NCBI GenBank assembly: GCA_964503965.1
Contig: CAZDCK010000002.1
Coordinates: forward strand, 1 to 64,000
DNA from: Eutrophocola sp964503965
GTDB taxonomy: Bacteria > Pseudomonadota > Gammaproteobacteria > Pseudomonadales > Pseudohongiellaceae
Reading direction: 5' to 3'
DNA: 64,000 nucleotides
The notes under the pieces are model-generated. The model was not told where the DNA came from. It did no database searches and was given only the letters and a program-made list of their open reading frames with translations. How positions within the stretch are numbered: the first letter of the stretch is position 1; the number at the start of each line of letters is the position of its first letter. This document shows, piece by piece, positions 61,083 through 64,000 of the stretch. A program made the translations under genes and the position numbers.

Positions 61083-62615
61083 TCAGGGCATTCCTGCCAT
61101 TTCGGTGGCAAACATCATCAACATACCGCCGGCCCTGTCATCAGGCCCCATCAGGGCCTCGCGGTTGAGATAGGCTTCCAGTGAATCCTGCTTGTTGGTG
61201 GATTCACAAACATTCACAAAATACCCCACTTCACTGCTTCTCAGCAGTACACCCTGCCAGGCTTTTTCCGCCGCGGACAAATAGCTGTTATCCAGCCACC
61301 CTCTCGCTATACCTCGCCTGATGGCCGTGCCAATCATGCCTGTCGCACTGAGTTCGGCATATGAACCTGGGTAGTCAACCACCACATGCCACATACCATC
61401 CATGTCCTGATGTTCAAGCAAGGCATCAATATGATTCCTAAAGATTTCCTTGAGTTCATCGAAACCGGGATTGTCTTCGGGAAAATCACTCAATGCCAGG
61501 GCCATTCCCAGTGCTGGAAAAGCATTGGCCCTGCTCCAGGCAGCCTCAGTCAGGGGCGAGTGGCGATAAAGACCATCTTCCCGATGAACGAGGGTTTCCA
61601 TATGACGAATATGACGTATGGCCATATCAAAATATCGGCCATCACCGGTCAGCTTGCCAACTTTGGCCAGCAGTGGTGTCGCCATGAAATAGGCATCACT
61701 CATTTCGCCGTGTAATGGCATGGCCTCTTTCATATTACCTTGCTCATCAAAAGCCAGATTTGCCGCCAGCTGAGCCAGGGCAAGGTAATCATCATTCCCG
61801 GTACGCTCAGCCATTTCAGCAAATACCAGGTGGCCGGCTATCACAAGGGATGATGAGATATCGATGGATTTTCCTTCAAGATAGGGACTGACAATCTCAG
61901 CCACGTCGTCCAGGTAACCAAGGCGTAAACGGCTGATCAGTGCCATGCCCGGTATATAAACAGGCCAGGAAAAATCATGCCCATAGAACGCCTCCAGTTG
62001 TTCCGCAAATTCCACGGCAGAACGTTCAAGGCGCCTGTTCAATATTTCATGTGCTGCTGAAAGTGGCAGGTTATCGAGCTCCGACATGATCTTGCCAAGC
62101 TCCTCCGGTTCATCATAAAGGTGAAGGCCTGGTATGTAACCGACCCCGGCTACAATCAGATTGCTCAGGGAATCTGCGAGTTCAAAATCGGTTTCACTTT
62201 CTATGAGGACAAGATCCGGGCCATGGGTACCCAGCCAGCGCCACAGGGAAAAGGACACAGGATCATCTTTGTAGGCACGCCCCCGGGGAGGAAAATGAAG
62301 GACTTCCCCATCGGGATTGGCTGACGGAATAACGATGAGATTAAAAGGCTGCTGCGATTTGTCCCTGGCCAAATAGCGACGATATTCGTTGAGCACTTTT
62401 TCACTCGTGACAGCGGAGCCGTCCAGGCCACCGATGAGAACTACAGTGGGTTTATCTGCACTGTCTACTTGATATCCCATGGCACTGATGAGCTTGCCTG
62501 AAGAAGACATGCCGACCGTCCACTCCTGGGCAAACGATGCTGTGCTTGCCATCAGTCCAATCACTAATGGAGCAATGAAGAAAAACCTGGTTGAGAAATT
62601 CGTGAATATTTTCAT
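61083..62615 (-). CDS. Exported fusion of a carboxypeptidase M14-like domain and a GH88/GH105-like domain
   Basis: A 510-residue protein with a signal peptide (1-~29, ASFA). Residues ~40-190 resemble M14 peptidases or their relatives: TVVLIGGLDGS, LIVIPSANPDG, HGPDLVLIE. The usual HxxE zinc ligands are missing (LDGS occupies that place). Residues ~205-505 resemble (alpha/alpha)6 unsaturated-uronyl hydrolases: GEMSDAYFMATPLL, AAWSRANAFPALGMALAL, GMWHVVVDYPGSYAELSATGMIGTAI. It may act on a glycan. The start at 62615 is chosen for the signal peptide. Confidence 0.8.
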   Translation of the reverse strand: MKIFTNFSTRFFFIAPLVIGLMASTASFAQEWTVGMSSSGKLISAMGYQVDSADKPTVVLIGGLDGSAVTSEKVLNEYRRYLARDKSQQPFNLIVIPSANPDGEVLHFPPRGRAYKDDPVSFSLWRWLGTHGPDLVLIESETDFELADSLSNLIVAGVGYIPGLHLYDEPEELGKIMSELDNLPLSAAHEILNRRLERSAVEFAEQLEAFYGHDFSWPVYIPGMALISRLRLGYLDDVAEIVSPYLEGKSIDISSSLVIAGHLVFAEMAERTGNDDYLALAQLAANLAFDEQGNMKEAMPLHGEMSDAYFMATPLLAKVGKLTGDGRYFDMAIRHIRHMETLVHREDGLYRHSPLTEAAWSRANAFPALGMALALSDFPEDNPGFDELKEIFRNHIDALLEHQDMDGMWHVVVDYPGSYAELSATGMIGTAIRRGIARGWLDNSYLSAAEKAWQGVLLRSSEVGYFVNVCESTNKQDSLEAYLNREALMGPDDRAGGMLMMFATEMAGMP

Positions 62616-62678
62616 AACAGTAACCAATTAATGCCTGGCATGGATAATACACAATTATTCATGGGCCTTCCCGCTGGT

Positions 62679-63908
62679 TTAGAGCTCAAAAAAGTCACGC
62701 ATGATTCGCCGCTTGCCCGCCATCAGGACAAGGCTGACCAGGCACAGACAGGCCGCTGCTATATTTGGCCACATCAGCCCATAACGATTGGCAATCCAGC
62801 CAATTATCAACACACCCACAGCTGGTGCTCCACGCGTAAATGCCGCCCATAAGCTCAGTACCCTGCCCCGCATGGCATCATCAATACTGTTCTGGACGAG
62901 CGTCTGTGATGCCACACTGCCAATGGTGATCGAATACCCGAATAAAAAAATAAGAAGCGCGGCGAACCAGACTGTGGTGATGGACACAAAACCTACCAGG
63001 CAGAAAATAGCCACCAGAGTCATCAGAAGAATCTCCCTGACCAATCCATGGGTTTTTCCATCCATGGAAAGACGCAAACCTGCAAGAACAGCCCCCACGC
63101 CCATAGCGGAAGTAAACAGGCCCAGCGTTCCAGCCCCAGACTCAAAGACTGCCCCCACAAACGCAGACAGCATAAAGGCCACGGGCCTGGCAAACAGCGA
63201 TACCACCGTGAGCAACAGAAACATATAATACAGCGCCCTCTTTTCAGTCACATAATTAAACCCATCACGGATATCACGAAAGAAGGATTGGCGTTTGGAA
63301 ACGCTGGTTCGCTCTGGCAGGTGAATGAATTGCCAGGCAATCACAATTAACAGGTAGGTAACTGCATTGAAGAGAATAGCCATAGCCGGACTGGAAATAT
63401 TGATCACTATCCCGGCAATGGCAGGACCGATGAAACGGGCCACATTAAAGGCTACAGCGGTAAAGGCTGCAGCGCTAACGAGATCTTCCTTGCGCACCAG
63501 GTTCGGAATAATTGATAACCGGATTGGCTGGTAGGCAGCCTGGATAACCCCTTCAGCCAGGGCCAGCGAAAAGAGTAGGCCGATACTGAGCATGTCGAAC
63601 CAGGCCAGAAAGAACAGCAGAAAGGCCTGAAGCATCATCATGACCTGAGCAATGATAGCCATTATTTTACGGTCGAAACGATCTGCCCAGACCCCAAACA
63701 GGGGCGTGACAAGTATCAGTGGCCCTATCTCCACAAAGGCCACGGCACCCACCCAGAAAGCCGATTCGGAAAGAACCCAGGCGAGCCAGGAAACAGCTAC
63801 ACGCTGCATCCAGAATCCAATGAGCGAGATACTGTTTCCGCTCATGTAAATCGCATAATTACGATTGGAAAAGGCGGAACGCAGGGCAGAAAATTTTCCT
63901 GCAGCCAT
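62679..63908 (-). CDS. MFS transporter (EntS/enterobactin-exporter-like)
   Basis: A 409-residue protein with 12 hydrophobic helices. The MFS motif A is GVWADRFDRK (residues ~72-81), with its counterpart DDAMRGRVLSLWAAF in the second half. QPIRLSIIPNLVRKEDLVSAAAF matches the MFS_3/EntS subgroup, which exports siderophores and drugs. No siderophore genes are near. It is separated by 63 bases from the fusion hydrolase gene downstream. Confidence 0.92.
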   Translation of the reverse strand: MAAGKFSALRSAFSNRNYAIYMSGNSISLIGFWMQRVAVSWLAWVLSESAFWVGAVAFVEIGPLILVTPLFGVWADRFDRKIMAIIAQVMMMLQAFLLFFLAWFDMLSIGLLFSLALAEGVIQAAYQPIRLSIIPNLVRKEDLVSAAAFTAVAFNVARFIGPAIAGIVINISSPAMAILFNAVTYLLIVIAWQFIHLPERTSVSKRQSFFRDIRDGFNYVTEKRALYYMFLLLTVVSLFARPVAFMLSAFVGAVFESGAGTLGLFTSAMGVGAVLAGLRLSMDGKTHGLVREILLMTLVAIFCLVGFVSITTVWFAALLIFLFGYSITIGSVASQTLVQNSIDDAMRGRVLSLWAAFTRGAPAVGVLIIGWIANRYGLMWPNIAAACLCLVSLVLMAGKRRIMRDFFEL

Positions 63909-63938
63909 TAGCGGAAATACATCCAGTTATGTGCCGCC

Positions 63939-64000
63939 CTAAGGGACGATGTCACTGATGACAAGATTGATCTTGCCGTCCTGTTCAGCAAGAACGAAGG
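63939..64000 (-). CDS. C-terminal 19 codons of a gene cut by the window edge
   Basis: On the minus strand a frame enters at the edge and reads FVLAEQDGKINLVISDIVP before TAG at 63939-63941. It is in the same direction as, and 31 bases upstream of, the MFS gene. Too short to identify. Confidence 0.5.
   Translation of the reverse strand, partial: FVLAEQDGKINLVISDIVP

Overview
The window looks like a chromosome segment of a free-living, probably marine, gammaproteobacterium. This rests on gene content and order: ihfA-pheTS-rplT-rpmI-infC-thrS; uvrB; pyrF-lapBA-ihfB-rpsA-cmk-aroA-tyrA-pheA-gyrA; mtaD-ubiG-HAD phosphatase-SDR; rluB-scpBA-trpS-yciO. These orders are close to those of Pseudomonas relatives. 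The right part has TonB-receptor and DUF1592/DUF1552 genes typical of marine oligotrophic gammaproteobacteria. The exact family cannot be fixed from sequence alone.

Region 1 (1-34.1 kb) is mostly housekeeping. It opens with the 3' end of a secreted repeat-like protein, then tRNA-Pro, a MerR regulator, the translation cluster (infC starts on AUU), tRNA-Val, uvrB and tRNA-Asn. Next comes a block flanked by the genes that border the O-antigen locus in Pseudomonas, here holding only one WecA/WbpL-like sugar-phosphate transferase and a helix-hairpin-helix protein. Aromatic amino acid genes follow (a class II-type EPSP synthase, and TyrA and PheA both lacking chorismate mutase domains), then gyrA, a divergent mtaD-ubiG-mupP-like-SDR operon, the chromosome segregation genes scpAB, and a tryptophanyl-tRNA synthetase with an Fe-S-type cysteine pattern.

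Region 2 (34.1-44.1 kb) has a molybdenum flavour: moaA, moaB and a complete modABC transporter, with a HemD-like protein, a LigJ-type hydratase, a SnoaL-like protein, a GST and a 36-residue membrane peptide with a strong ribosome binding site, an inverted-repeat promoter and its own terminator.

Region 3 (44.1-64 kb) is accessory and mostly envelope-directed: a TonB receptor, a Tat-exported sugar-isomerase-like protein, OmpW, two metallo-beta-lactamase-fold proteins, a 2OG-Fe(II) oxygenase, and a four-gene operon (degenerate MBL, DUF1592 dihaem protein, DUF1552 protein, ankyrin-repeat protein) whose products all carry export signals. The operon ends at a clear terminator, contains a 10-bp-periodic repeat array and is preceded by a TetR-like palindrome. 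It is the best candidate here for an undescribed system. A cation/proton antiporter pseudogene with three lesions, a zinc-ribbon protein, a fused carboxypeptidase-like/GH105 protein and an MFS exporter close the window. No CRISPR array, prophage or insertion sequence was seen.
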